Of a stretch of 64,000 bases of DNA, positions 1 through 9,293 are shown piece after piece. Position numbers and translations under genes: made by a program. The first letter of the stretch is position 1. Every line of letters starts with the position of its first letter. The DNA lies in assembly GCA_048213135.1 (NCBI GenBank), contig PS015009.1, forward strand, positions 806,001 to 870,000. The letters run 5' to 3'. The notes under the pieces are model-generated. The model had not been told where the DNA came from, searched no databases, and was given only the letters and a program-made list of their open reading frames with translations. The stretch is from Reclinomonas americana ATCC 50394. Lineage: Eukaryota > Jakobida > Jakobea > Jakobida.

Positions 1-109
1 TGAGCACGGGAACGTTGTGTGCATCCGGACTGTAAGCGTAACGGGGCGTACTGCATGAGGCGAGAAAGGCAACTGCGAACAACGCCAGTACATAAGCGTA
101 AGTTTTCAT
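1..109 (-). CDS. Lipoprotein, N-terminal part only (runs off the window)
   Basis: The first 36 codons of a gene leave the window at base 1. The protein begins with Met-Lys, then a hydrophobic stretch ending in a lipobox (Leu-Ala-Ser-Cys) at about residues 16-19, followed by Ser-Thr-Pro. This is a lipoprotein signal peptide, so the product is probably acylated and membrane-bound. Too little is present to name a family. The start codon is the complement of 107-109 and lies just downstream of rsmA on the same strand (18 bases after its stop), so the two may be co-transcribed. Confidence 0.6.
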   Translation of the reverse strand, partial: MKTYAYVLALFAVAFLASCSTPRYAYSPDAHNVPVL

Positions 110-127
110 ACTATTTGATTTTGATGG

Positions 128-880
128 CTATCTCATTCTAAAACTGAGCCGGGCGAAATCTTCCACAGATAAGGCTTCTGCTCTTTTATTAAAAATATCA
201 TCGGCAAGGGTCTCGGGGTCGAAAAGGGATTTTACCGCGTTACGCAAGGTTTTGCGGCGCTGGTTGAATGCTGTTTTAACCAGGTTACGAAAAGCCCTGT
301 CACTTTTCACTTCAAGGGCAGTTGTTTTCCTGGTTAGCTTTATGACCCCGCTGATCACTTTTGGCGGCGGGTTGAATGCCTCACGCGGCACATCGAATAA
401 GTATTCTACATCGTACCATGCCTGCACCAGCACACTGATCACTCCATATACTTTACTTCCTTCTTTCGATGCCACCCTTTCCGCTACCTCTTTCTGGAAC
501 ATACCAATTACAACAGGCACCTGGTCTTTCCAGTCGAGTACTTTGAATAATATCTGTGTAGATATATTGTAAGGAAAGTTCCCGATCACGGTAAAGCTTC
601 CTTCAAACGGCGGGTTAATGTCGAGAAAACTTTCATGAATGATCTTCCCTTCCATACCCTGCACATGGCCCTGCAAATATTGTACCTTTTCTTCGTCAAG
701 TTCCACCGCTTTGAATTGCACACCGGGCAGTTGCACCAGGTGACGCGTAAGTGCGCCACCTCCAGGGCCTACTTCCAGCAACTGGTTGGGGACCGGGTCG
801 GTAACGGTGTCAACAATTCTTTGAATGATGGAATCATCTTTCAGGAAATGCTGACCGAGTGATTTTTTAAGCGTGTACAT
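128..880 (-). CDS. rsmA: 16S rRNA (adenine(1518)-N(6)/adenine(1519)-N(6))-dimethyltransferase RsmA
   Basis: RsmA (KsgA) dimethylates two adjacent adenosines in the 3' hairpin of 16S rRNA late in 30S assembly, using S-adenosylmethionine. The 250-residue product has every family mark: LGQHFL near residues 8-13, the SAM-binding LEVGPGGGALT at 35-45, the catalytic NFPYNIS at 101-107, FNPPPKV at 169-175 and the NQRRKTLRN helix at about 206-214. The reading frame stays open a further 32 codons upstream, but the family always begins just before the LGQHFL motif, and a TATCTTTG promoter box sits 5 bases before this ATG. The gene is divergent from the membrane protein at 940. Confidence 0.96.
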   Translation of the reverse strand: MYTLKKSLGQHFLKDDSIIQRIVDTVTDPVPNQLLEVGPGGGALTRHLVQLPGVQFKAVELDEEKVQYLQGHVQGMEGKIIHESFLDINPPFEGSFTVIGNFPYNISTQILFKVLDWKDQVPVVIGMFQKEVAERVASKEGSKVYGVISVLVQAWYDVEYLFDVPREAFNPPPKVISGVIKLTRKTTALEVKSDRAFRNLVKTAFNQRRKTLRNAVKSLFDPETLADDIFNKRAEALSVEDFARLSFRMR

Positions 881-885
881 CAGCG

Positions 886-893
886 CAAAGATA
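886..893 (-). promoter_or_regulatory. Bacteroidota -7 element (TATCTTTG) for rsmA
   Basis: The reverse strand reads TATCTTTG, an exact match to the Bacteroidota -7 consensus TAnnTTTG, and is followed after only 5 bases by the rsmA ATG. This spacing puts the expected transcription start on or next to the start codon. Confidence 0.55.
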
Positions 894-939
894 AGAATAG
901 CCCTGCCACAAATGCCCAAACTCCTTATCTTTAATGAGA

Positions 940-1506
940 ATGGAAAATACACACAGCATGGAAAGTATGCCTGCACCTAAACAGCGACCACCTTATCTCC
1001 TGGGCCTGCTTGGCCTGATCCCTCTTGTGGGCGCTTTTGCAGGTTTTGCATTGTTGCTCATGGCCATATTCAAATACAAGGATAAATGGCTGGCGATAAT
1101 CGGCATAGCCGGCATTTTAATCACAGTGGGGCTTTACTCATTCCTGTTTTATTACATGAAGCATGGAAAATCTTCGCAGGAGGCATTTGCCAGGATCTCT
1201 CAAATGCAACTGAATTCCTTAATGAAGAACGTGGAGTTTTATAAGCTGGAAACAGGTAAATATCCCGACAGCCTGCAACAACTGAGCAGGCGGGATGAGT
1301 TTGTTCCGGTATACGACCCAATACAGGCCGTACAGGACAGGAATAATAAATTGTACAACTACGAGAACCTGGGTGATAAGTACCTTCTTTTTTCCTCCGG
1401 GCAGGATGGCATACCCAATACGGATGATGATCTCTATCCTGAGATCAAAGTGATGGACAGGAGTAAAATCGGGTGGGTGCGCTCCAGGATGGGATTACCA
1501 CAATAG
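940..1506 (+). CDS. Two-helix membrane protein with GspG-like C-terminal domain
   Basis: The 188-residue product has two hydrophobic helices (about residues 20-45 and 50-75), then a soluble domain. The soluble part resembles the C-terminal globular domain of type II secretion pseudopilins (GspG): a long helix (LNSLMKNVEFYKLETGKYPDSLQQL in pattern), then a loop ending in SSGQDG...TDDD, where that family binds calcium. It lacks the pilin N-terminal methylation motif, so it is not a pilin; this domain also occurs in Bacteroidota membrane proteins of unknown role. The ATG at 934 is in frame, but a TATCTTTA box ends at 933, so I chose the next ATG at 940. The function is unknown. Confidence 0.75.
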   Translation: MENTHSMESMPAPKQRPPYLLGLLGLIPLVGAFAGFALLLMAIFKYKDKWLAIIGIAGILITVGLYSFLFYYMKHGKSSQEAFARISQMQLNSLMKNVEFYKLETGKYPDSLQQLSRRDEFVPVYDPIQAVQDRNNKLYNYENLGDKYLLFSSGQDGIPNTDDDLYPEIKVMDRSKIGWVRSRMGLPQ

Positions 1507-1531
1507 AAGATGTAACCAATTTATATACATC

Positions 1532-1660
1532 ATGATAAAACGCGTCGCCGCTATTATTTCAGGCATTCTTATTATGATCTCTCTTTTCGCCAGTTACAGT
1601 GATGAACAACATCAACGGGCCAATTGCTCATCTGGTATATTTTCACCCCAAAGATGCTGA
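1532..1660 (+). CDS. Tiny predicted membrane protein (42 residues)
   Basis: ATG at 1532 opens a 42-codon frame with a Lys-Arg start and one hydrophobic helix (about residues 5-21), followed by a polar tail. It follows the preceding gene by 25 bases on the same strand. Its stop overlaps the ATG of the next small ORF in an ATGCTGA arrangement, which suggests translational coupling. It could equally be one half of a frameshifted gene. No family is recognised. Confidence 0.35.
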   Translation: MIKRVAAIISGILIMISLFASYSDEQHQRANCSSGIFSPQRC

Positions 1661-1806
1661 AGATCGTTGTATGGATTATCTTTTTCTTCTTGGCAGCCCG
1701 TCTTATCTGGGGTAAACCAAAAGATTACTCCAAATATTTCTACGCCCTTTTTGTAAAATGGTGGAGCAATCCAAAAAAGAATGCAAAGGCTATAAACCAG
1801 GATTAA
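1654..1806 (+). CDS. Tiny predicted membrane protein (50 residues)
   Basis: This ORF starts at the ATG that overlaps the stop of the 42-residue ORF (ATGCTGA). It encodes one strongly hydrophobic helix (about residues 3-20), then a basic, aromatic tail rich in Lys, Tyr and Trp. A TTG 30 bases further upstream is in frame but is a poorer choice than the coupled ATG. It ends just before the hairpin at 1814-1835. No family is recognised. The coding call rests on composition and coupling only. Confidence 0.4.
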   Translation: MLKIVVWIIFFFLAARLIWGKPKDYSKYFYALFVKWWSNPKKNAKAINQD

Positions 1807-1813
1807 AAAAGAA

Positions 1814-1835
1814 AGCCCTTCTGACGAGAAGGGCT
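1814..1835 (-). terminator. Rho-independent terminator for the minus-strand T9SS gene pair
   Basis: A 9-bp stem (AGCCCTTCT / AGAAGGGCT) with a 4-base loop is followed on the minus strand by a run of T (the A-tract at 1804-1810). It lies just beyond the stop of the gene ending at 1857. The plus side has no T-run, so it mainly serves minus-strand transcription. Confidence 0.75.
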
Positions 1836-1856
1836 GATAAAAACAGGCATATCCAT

Positions 1857-4800
1857 TTACGGCCTGATAAAGAACCGCTCTGCCAGTAGCGCTTCATTCA
1901 TCATCACCTGTAATGAATAAACACCGCTTCTATATTTATTGATACTGTTCCAGGTAATGATATTGTTACCCGGTCTTATGATACGCTGTTCCTGCAATAC
2001 CACCCTGCCGGCATTATCAACCAGGCGGATGGTAGCTACAGATGCCTTGCCGGCATTTATGTTCAGTGTTACATAATCACTGGCGGGGTTAGGCATCACT
2101 GTAAGCGACTGCGTTGAACCGGGTTTGCGCACCAGCAATATTTCACTGAGTTTCACTTCCTGTGTAACAGCAACTACACGTATACGGTAGTACAATACAT
2201 CGCTTCCCGGTGCAGGCATATTATCTGTAAAGGCAAAGCCTTGTGATGTATTTACCTGGCTGGTGCCGTTTATCCTTCCGATATTACTGAAGCTACTATT
2301 GCCTGTGCTTCGTTCCACTTCAAAATGATCAATAGCCACAGCACTTTTCACCACCCAGTGAAGGTCTACTGTATTCCCTTTATCTATCGCAGTGAATTGC
2401 AGGAAATCTACAGGCAGTACCGTTCCTACATACCGCCAGTCACGGTCGAGTTGCGCAGGTATCCTTTTTTGAACTGTCGCCCTGGTACCGGGTGTGGCGT
2501 CGCCGGTAAGGCTGCCGTTATTACCCATCATATAAGAAGTACCTTTAACATTGATCACGGAGTTGAGCGAATCAAAACGGTTGTCCAGCCCGTCACCATC
2601 AGTGTCAAGTCCAGTGAGCGTAACGTTGTCATCGGCAAGGTGATTCAGGTTAAAGTCGTTGCCCTCAATGATATCGGGTTGCCCGTCTGCGTCCGTGTCC
2701 AGGTCACGCACATCGGGTATGCCGTCGCCGTCGTGATCATAAAGGAATATGCCCGAGCCGCTGAAGCCAGCGAAATTATCATAGGTATTCACCAGTCCGT
2801 CGCCGTCGGTATCGGTCAGCGCCGGTAATTTATACGTTGCTGTGGGCTGTCCTTCAATATTATCCGGAATACCATCATCATCGCTGTCGATGTCGAGATA
2901 ATCAGGTTTGCCATCACCATCCGTACTACGTATACCCAGTGCCGGTAGTGCAGATACGGAAGCCGACCAGCCATTGCTGCCGATCGTTCCGTCAACAATA
3001 CCGTTGAGATTGGCATCGGGCAGCCCTGCTTCTATCACATCCACAATACCATCGCCGTCGCTGTCCACATCGTAAGGATTGGGGCGCAGGTCGCGGTCAA
3101 GATTTTTATTGGGCCAGTTATCGGCACGGCCGTTATTATCAGCATCCGGACCGGTGATCAGCAGTGCTGTACCGTTTACATTATTATCGGAAAGCCCGTC
3201 GCTGTTGAGGTCCAGGAAATTGGCGAGGTGACCCGTATTGGCCGTATACGGGCCGGATACTTCCACCACATCCGGAATACCATCGTTATCGCTGTCGGTA
3301 TCAAGATAGTTGGGAATTCCATCTCCATCAAAGTCCTGCGGACCAAGCCCTACGGAAGAACCATTGACACCGGTATTGTTGGCATCCACATTTTGCGAAA
3401 ATCCATCATTGTCGGTATCCGTATAATTATCGATGATGCCGTCGCCATTGGTATCCACACCATAGGATTCCACGGTATCGGGAATACCATCATTGTCGCT
3501 GTCAAGATCATACTGGTTGGGAATGCCATCTTTATCTTTATCTGCGTTGTCGTTAACCCCGTCGCCATTGGTATCAATGAATCCCGGGAAATCGGTATCG
3601 TAAAAATTGGGGATGCCATCGTTATCCATATCGGCGCCATAATCGAACCGGTCATTCACCGCGTCGCTGTTGTTGTCTACCCATCCGGGATAAGCAGGAT
3701 CGTTCCAGTTGGGAATACCATTGCTGTTGTGATCCTGCAACGCCAGTGGGTTGTCAAACTCCACGTAATCGGGTATGCCGTCGTTATCGTCATCTATATC
3801 CGGGCAACCCGTGATCACCACGGCAATGCGTGCTGTATCGGAACAACCGGCACCATTATCAAAATAAGCCCAGAAGATACCGCTGCTGGTTACGGGCAGG
3901 TAAGGATCATATTGGTTGGCAGGAATAAAAGGCGTAGCGGTATAAAAAACATAACCGGCATAGCGGCGCCAGGGTAATGTAATACTGCCGGCGGGACAAC
4001 GGTTGACGATCACGGTGTCTTTGGGTGAGAAACAGGAACCTGTTGCCGTGCTGATGACCGGGCCTTTTATAATACAACCCGATATGTTGACACCGCTGGA
4101 ATCATACAATACCAACCCGGATGTTTTACCGGTGTAGTTGATGCGTGCGCTGTTGCGGAGTGAATTGGAACAGGCCAGGATATCGCAGGAAGAAGCGATC
4201 ACCACATCAAACTGCACATTGCCACTAACGCCGGGGCCTATACGCCCTCCGGTGACGGCATTGGCTCCTGTGCCTACGCGAAATACCACCCTCCTGTTTA
4301 CGGCGTCATATTCTGCCTGGTCATCGCCGGAGCCATCGCTCTTAGCCACGCCGCCTATTTTTATACTGCCCGGCAGGAAGGTTGAGCCTGCGGGAATGTT
4401 ATCGATGATAACCGTATTGGTACTGGAGTCGTTGCCCACATTATTGAAGTTGACCTGGTAACGAAGACTGTCGCCGGGTACAAGTGTACCCCCGTTAATA
4501 TCAGTAGCCGTTTTATCAAAAGCGAATGTGGGCGTGTATTGCGTAATGGAAGTGGTGAGCACCTGTACAAAATAGTTTTCACCCGGTGAAGAGAAGCGAA
4601 CCGTGGCACTGGTTTTATTATTACCGAGCTGGGCATTACTGGTATTGGGCAGTTCGAATATGCTGGCGTCGTAGCCCAGTGTATTGTTATACGCGGGATT
4701 CCGGGTGGTTACCACGGCGCCTTTGTAAGATATTTTACTGTTCCAGGCATCGGCGGTTCCGTTAAGCGGTACTGTAGTGGTGGCGAGGTTATAGAAAGAA

Positions 4801-6185
4801 GCGGCTCCTGCCTGTTTGAACGCAAAGGAATCGGTTGAACCGCGATCGCCGTCGTATACAACAGACCCCAGTTCACAACTTACAGCACCGGAGGGCGGCG
4901 TAAGGAACCCGCTGATGCTTACATCCACCGCGGGGTCGCCCTGGTTGATGATCACGCTGCCGTCGAACACCGTAAGGTTTCTTTGCTGCAGCGAAGGATT
5001 GGCATAGGCGATCACGATGGTCCAGCCACCGCAGGAATTATTAATGCCGATAGGACCAAGCACATTGGCCACAGAATAGGTACCATTAGGATTGGTGGTA
5101 TTGATAAGCGAAGTAATGTCTTTAAAACAGAGATAACCCACGTGCGGCAGTCCTGCTGAATACGCGGCGCTGTGCCTGTCGGTTTGTGTGGATGTCAATG
5201 TCTGGTAAGCGGAGGCTCCGGGTATTTTCAGTTTTACGGTATTGTATCCGGCGGTGATCCAGGTACTGTCGGTACCATTAGAACCCTGGTCGGCACCCCA
5301 GTACAGTCCGGCAAACAACACTTCGGAACAGGAAGGCAAACTCAGATCAGCTGTAGTGGCATTGTAAGTACCATTATCATCCAGCCCCAGCATTTCCATG
5401 TCGAATGACATATCAGCTGATGTAAGCGAACGCAGGTGCACTTCCACCGCTATGGTGTTTACCCCTGCTGAAAAAAAGGAAGGACTTAAATTGACGCTGA
5501 AGTTTTCCGCGGCTCCGGGTGTAATATCTGAAGAAGCCAGTGTGGTGTAGATGGGTGTGCCTGCCGGCATATTACTTCTCGCTCTTTCTACGCCATTCAC
5601 ATAAATAACGATGCCATCGTCGCGTTTTACATTCAGTTGCAGTGCATAAAAAGTAGTAAGTTCTGCAGCGGTGAAATTGACCGTCTTCCTGAAATAATAA
5701 CTCAGGTACTTGTTACCCACAGGCAGGCATATGGGCAGGGCGCCGCTGGGCATACAGGTAGCCTGGCTCGCATTGAATCCATACTTGCCATTGCCGGAGC
5801 CGGATGCGCCGGTATTCCATAATGCATTAAGGGTGTAAGCGGGTTGTTTCCAGGTGTTGCCGGAGCCATCGTTGGCGGGGGCGGTAAGGTTACCGTAATA
5901 ATTCCAGGTACTGCCATAACTGATCTTGGGCGTGGGTGCAGGATTGTCCACGTCGATATTGATACCTGCCGCGGCGTTATCCTTACTCGTTCCCGTGGGT
6001 GGCACTTCTCCTGTACCGGGTACACCTGTGCCAATACCCGTAGTGGATATGATGCTATTGGACAGGTATACAATATTGCCGCGTACCGAAGCATTGTAAT
6101 ACCTCGGTGTAAACGGCCGGATGATCTGTGCTGCCGCTGCCACCGTGATCATCAGCAACAGGGGAAGCAGTAGAACTTTTTTCAT
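1857..6185 (-). CDS. Secreted adhesin-like protein with thrombospondin type 3 stalk and T9SS sorting domain
   Basis: A 1442-residue secreted protein. Order: signal peptide (about 1-20, ending in AAAAAQ); an N-terminal region with a jelly-roll-like pattern also seen in the upstream phosphoesterase (YFRKTVN...DDGIVIYVNGVE); a DUF11-type domain around 570-680; a long run of aspartate-rich loops of the DxDxDGIPD type from about 815 to 1265, typical of thrombospondin type 3 calcium-binding stalks; and a C-terminal module (VLPVDFLQFTA, then VMPNPASDYVTL) that is a T9SS type A sorting signal. It should be exported across the outer membrane and surface-anchored or released. I start at the Met before KKVLLLP; the upstream 21 codons precede the signal peptide. 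The gene follows the phosphoesterase by 62 bases, probably as one operon. Confidence 0.85.
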   Translation of the reverse strand: MKKVLLLPLLLMITVAAAAQIIRPFTPRYYNASVRGNIVYLSNSIISTTGIGTGVPGTGEVPPTGTSKDNAAAGINIDVDNPAPTPKISYGSTWNYYGNLTAPANDGSGNTWKQPAYTLNALWNTGASGSGNGKYGFNASQATCMPSGALPICLPVGNKYLSYYFRKTVNFTAAELTTFYALQLNVKRDDGIVIYVNGVERARSNMPAGTPIYTTLASSDITPGAAENFSVNLSPSFFSAGVNTIAVEVHLRSLTSADMSFDMEMLGLDDNGTYNATTADLSLPSCSEVLFAGLYWGADQGSNGTDSTWITAGYNTVKLKIPGASAYQTLTSTQTDRHSAAYSAGLPHVGYLCFKDITSLINTTNPNGTYSVANVLGPIGINNSCGGWTIVIAYANPSLQQRNLTVFDGSVIINQGDPAVDVSISGFLTPPSGAVSCELGSVVYDGDRGSTDSFAFKQAGAASFYNLATTTVPLNGTADAWNSKISYKGAVVTTRNPAYNNTLGYDASIFELPNTSNAQLGNNKTSATVRFSSPGENYFVQVLTTSITQYTPTFAFDKTATDINGGTLVPGDSLRYQVNFNNVGNDSSTNTVIIDNIPAGSTFLPGSIKIGGVAKSDGSGDDQAEYDAVNRRVVFRVGTGANAVTGGRIGPGVSGNVQFDVVIASSCDILACSNSLRNSARINYTGKTSGLVLYDSSGVNISGCIIKGPVISTATGSCFSPKDTVIVNRCPAGSITLPWRRYAGYVFYTATPFIPANQYDPYLPVTSSGIFWAYFDNGAGCSDTARIAVVITGCPDIDDDNDGIPDYVEFDNPLALQDHNSNGIPNWNDPAYPGWVDNNSDAVNDRFDYGADMDNDGIPNFYDTDFPGFIDTNGDGVNDNADKDKDGIPNQYDLDSDNDGIPDTVESYGVDTNGDGIIDNYTDTDNDGFSQNVDANNTGVNGSSVGLGPQDFDGDGIPNYLDTDSDNDGIPDVVEVSGPYTANTGHLANFLDLNSDGLSDNNVNGTALLITGPDADNNGRADNWPNKNLDRDLRPNPYDVDSDGDGIVDVIEAGLPDANLNGIVDGTIGSNGWSASVSALPALGIRSTDGDGKPDYLDIDSDDDGIPDNIEGQPTATYKLPALTDTDGDGLVNTYDNFAGFSGSGIFLYDHDGDGIPDVRDLDTDADGQPDIIEGNDFNLNHLADDNVTLTGLDTDGDGLDNRFDSLNSVINVKGTSYMMGNNGSLTGDATPGTRATVQKRIPAQLDRDWRYVGTVLPVDFLQFTAIDKGNTVDLHWVVKSAVAIDHFEVERSTGNSSFSNIGRINGTSQVNTSQGFAFTDNMPAPGSDVLYYRIRVVAVTQEVKLSEILLVRKPGSTQSLTVMPNPASDYVTLNINAGKASVATIRLVDNAGRVVLQEQRIIRPGNNIITWNSINKYRSGVYSLQVMMNEALLAERFFIRP

Positions 6186-6247
6186 AACATCTGGATTCAG
6201 GTTATCAAAGGGACGTCTGGATAATATGCTCAAGGCTGGCCCTGCCA

Positions 6248-8929
6248 CTACCTTATTATGATCTTATAACTGGCGGTTTCGCCGGATGCGCTGACTACCG
6301 TGAGTACATACAATCCCGGCGGAAATGCCAGCGTCCGCTGAACACCACTGTTGCTAACGGACAAACGTTGCTGCCACAACAAAGCGCCCGCCATGCTGCT
6401 TAGTTTGATGTCGAGCAAAGCGGGTGAAGCGGCTCTTATATTAACAGTTGCCAAACCCGGGCCGCTGATCATATTCACCTGCCATGAGCGGCTGCCTTTA
6501 TAATTCACCGTACGTACACCATGATAGGAAACCGTTCCATCCTGCGCTACCTGCGACAGACGGTAGTAGTTGATGCCCGTGGCGGGAAAAGCATCCGTCA
6601 TGCGGTATTGCTGTAATTGTGCGGAATGCCCGGCAGCTGGAAGTCTTCCTAATTCATTGAAGTGTACCCCATCCGCCGATCTTTCGATCACCATCCAGCG
6701 GCTTTGCATTTCCCGCAGTGTATTCCAGCTGAGCAGTACTTTTTCATCCTGCTGTATGGCGCTGAAACTGCCGATATCCGCAGACAGGGTACCCGTTACC
6801 GTTACCACGAAACTGTCGCGGATGCAATTGTTGGCATCTCTTACAAAATAATTGAATGTACCATTGGCGGTATTGCCGATTGTTACCGACCTGCTGGCGG
6901 CATTGCTGTTATTGGGCCAGAGATAGCTGCCCCGCCAGGATGCGGTAAGTGTGAGTGGTGTATTGATCGCAACGGTGTAGTTGTTCATCTTGTTCACATC
7001 CTTGAATATGGTGAACTGGTCGCGGATCACCGGGGTTACACTGCCGCCTGTGCCGCTGTAAGAAATAAAACGGGCATCGAGGCGGTTACTGTCTACTTCA
7101 AAGTAGAGGGAACCTCCGTTACTGATATTGGAATAATACATGGCATCGTGCGGGTAGCCCGTGGACGATCCCCCGAGCTGCCCCGCCGATCCTGATACTA
7201 CATAGACCGTACCATGATTATACTTTCCTGAATTGTATTTGTAAGCGCAGGACTGCGCCGCGCCGTTGTAAAGCGCACTGGAACTGTCGGCTGTGTGCAG
7301 GTTCTTCCTGAAATCGGCATCCAGCAATGATGGCGCCGCCGCATTGGCTTTGTAATAATTCCTGAGCAGGTAACTGCGTTCATAACCATGTGCGTGCCCA
7401 TTCAGTACCAGGTCCACTCCATAACGCTCAAGTATGCGGATGAAATTTTCGCGGATGGCGCCCAGGTCGCCTGTCTCCGTATCGGAATTGTGACTGGTTT
7501 TTGTATAAGGCGGATGATGAAAATATACCACCACCCATTTCCGCGTATTGGCCGCCAGGTCGTTTTTTAACCACACGCATTGCGCTCCGGCTGTATCATA
7601 TAGTTTGGTGGTATTGGTATTCTCCCGACCGTAAGAGTCGAGCGAAATAAAATGCACATCGCCGATATCGAAAGAATAATACGCTTCGGTGCCGGATGCT
7701 GTGCCACCGCACTGTCCGGCATCAGGAATGGAAAAATTACTGTAGTAAGCATTGTTGCGTACACCGGTGTTGGCGCTGCTGTTACCATAGTCGTGGTTAC
7801 CCGGGGCCGGGTACAGTTTCATATTGCGCAGGATATCGTTTTTATAGATGTCGAAAAATTCATCCTGGAATTCGGTATCCAATCCTGAACTGTAAGCATT
7901 GTCACCCAACGAAATAAGTCCGTCAATATCATTACTGCCGATGTAACTGAGTAAAGCATTTTTGGTATCCACCTGGTTGGTGGATGCGTTACCACAATCG
8001 CCGAGTGCTACAAAACGAAGTTTACGTGTAGTATTCAGCGGTGGCATGGTAAGGAAGTAATTATTGTTTGCGGCGAGAAGGGTCTGTGCATTGGAGCCGA
8101 TGCTGTAGAAATATTTTGTGTCGGGGTTGAGCCCCTGTACGCGAACGATATGTTCGGTAGTAATGTCGATGGAATCAACCGCATTGGGATAAGTGCCGAA
8201 ACTATTACCCCAGCTCACTTTGGAGGTGGTGGGAATATCGGTGCGCCACCTGATGGTGATGCCATCCTGGTTGCCCATTTGCAGGTAAGGACCACGGGTG
8301 AGTACTGCTGCCGTAGTGACACCCACCATTTCCATATCAAAAAACAGATCGGTGCTGTTGAGTGCCGACTGGTGTATTTCCACCGCGATGCAGTTGTTGC
8401 CAGGTACAAAAAGCGCAGGACTGACATTACCGGTAAAGATAGTAGCACCATTGCCCGAAATAGCGGACGAGGCCAGTGTGGCATAGGCAGGATCCGCGGT
8501 GATATTATTACGGAATGCTTCTACGCCATTAACCCATACCACGATGGCATCATCAAATTTGGCACGGATGCGGAAGAATGTATAATCATTCGGATCAGTT
8601 ACGTTGATCGTTTTCCTGAAGTACAGCGTGGGGTAACGGTTAGCGGCAATGCCACCGCCGCCGGTGCTGGCGTCCTCCGGTATGGTGGTATTGCGGACCG
8701 GGGTGCCTGTGCCGAAGCCGAGTGCCGCTGCAGTGGTGAGCCATCCTGTTTCAGGATAAGCGACGGTTTTCCAGTTCACCGCATCGAGGTTGGTACCTCC
8801 TCCTATATATTTCCATTGGGGTGCTCCGCCAAGGTTTTGGCCGAAGGTAAAAAAAGTATCGTCAGCTTTGACGACCGTAACAGACAGAAAGAACAGCAGA
8901 CCTGTGAAAAGCAGGTAGACGTTTTTCAT
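6248..8929 (-). CDS. Secreted purple-acid-phosphatase-like metallophosphoesterase with T9SS sorting domain
   Basis: An 893-residue secreted enzyme. After the signal peptide (about 1-23) comes a jelly-roll-like region, then a fibronectin III-like purple acid phosphatase N-domain (RGPYLQMG...TIRWRT) near residue 215. The calcineurin-type metallophosphoesterase core has the metal ligands in order: GDCGN (about 308), GDNAY (about 340), GNHDYGN (about 376), YFHHPPY (about 472) and NGHAHGYERS (about 509). The C-terminus is a T9SS sorting domain. The likely reaction is hydrolysis of phosphate esters outside the cell; the substrate cannot be inferred. I chose the second Met (MKNVYLL) because it begins the signal peptide. 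It is the upstream partner of the gene at 1857. Confidence 0.88.
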   Translation of the reverse strand: MKNVYLLFTGLLFFLSVTVVKADDTFFTFGQNLGGAPQWKYIGGGTNLDAVNWKTVAYPETGWLTTAAALGFGTGTPVRNTTIPEDASTGGGGIAANRYPTLYFRKTINVTDPNDYTFFRIRAKFDDAIVVWVNGVEAFRNNITADPAYATLASSAISGNGATIFTGNVSPALFVPGNNCIAVEIHQSALNSTDLFFDMEMVGVTTAAVLTRGPYLQMGNQDGITIRWRTDIPTTSKVSWGNSFGTYPNAVDSIDITTEHIVRVQGLNPDTKYFYSIGSNAQTLLAANNNYFLTMPPLNTTRKLRFVALGDCGNASTNQVDTKNALLSYIGSNDIDGLISLGDNAYSSGLDTEFQDEFFDIYKNDILRNMKLYPAPGNHDYGNSSANTGVRNNAYYSNFSIPDAGQCGGTASGTEAYYSFDIGDVHFISLDSYGRENTNTTKLYDTAGAQCVWLKNDLAANTRKWVVVYFHHPPYTKTSHNSDTETGDLGAIRENFIRILERYGVDLVLNGHAHGYERSYLLRNYYKANAAAPSLLDADFRKNLHTADSSSALYNGAAQSCAYKYNSGKYNHGTVYVVSGSAGQLGGSSTGYPHDAMYYSNISNGGSLYFEVDSNRLDARFISYSGTGGSVTPVIRDQFTIFKDVNKMNNYTVAINTPLTLTASWRGSYLWPNNSNAASRSVTIGNTANGTFNYFVRDANNCIRDSFVVTVTGTLSADIGSFSAIQQDEKVLLSWNTLREMQSRWMVIERSADGVHFNELGRLPAAGHSAQLQQYRMTDAFPATGINYYRLSQVAQDGTVSYHGVRTVNYKGSRSWQVNMISGPGLATVNIRAASPALLDIKLSSMAGALLWQQRLSVSNSGVQRTLAFPPGLYVLTVVSASGETASYKIIIR

Positions 8930-9293
8930 AAACACAGGATAAAAAGTTTTCGATAAATACAGGATTTATGGAGCTGCTGGATAAGATAGCCGAACACATC
9001 GAATCAAAGCGCCTCTGTATCGTAAACGGAAGCGGAAGACGAATTATTGCGCCATACCGCAAATCGCAGGTTTTCACGCGGTTGCAGGTGTTTAATCCAC
9101 GTTGGATGTACAATTTTTACGACATCCGGCATAGATGTTCTACTACCCTGGGGTAGTAATAAACGGGAGTGGGGGAACGTAAAGGTACTTTGGGAAATAA
9201 CGAGTGGCAAAGAAATGCCGTTAATGAAAAGGAAGATGTTTGGCGGTGACATCAGCCGCAGCGAAATTGTTTGTTTCCAGAACAATTCAGAAT
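8930..9293. other. Intergenic region, nothing firm
   Basis: Between the start of the phosphoesterase gene and the stop of the next minus-strand gene. It must hold the promoter of the phosphoesterase operon, but I see no clean TAnnTTTG box. A short palindrome (CTACCCTGGGGTAG) lies at about 9140-9154. A 62-codon plus-strand frame (8968-9156) has no recognisable features and I do not call it. Confidence 0.4.

Noticed and set aside
8968-9156. 62-codon plus-strand ORF
   Set aside because: No homology pattern, no promoter, and it lies in the upstream region of the phosphoesterase gene.
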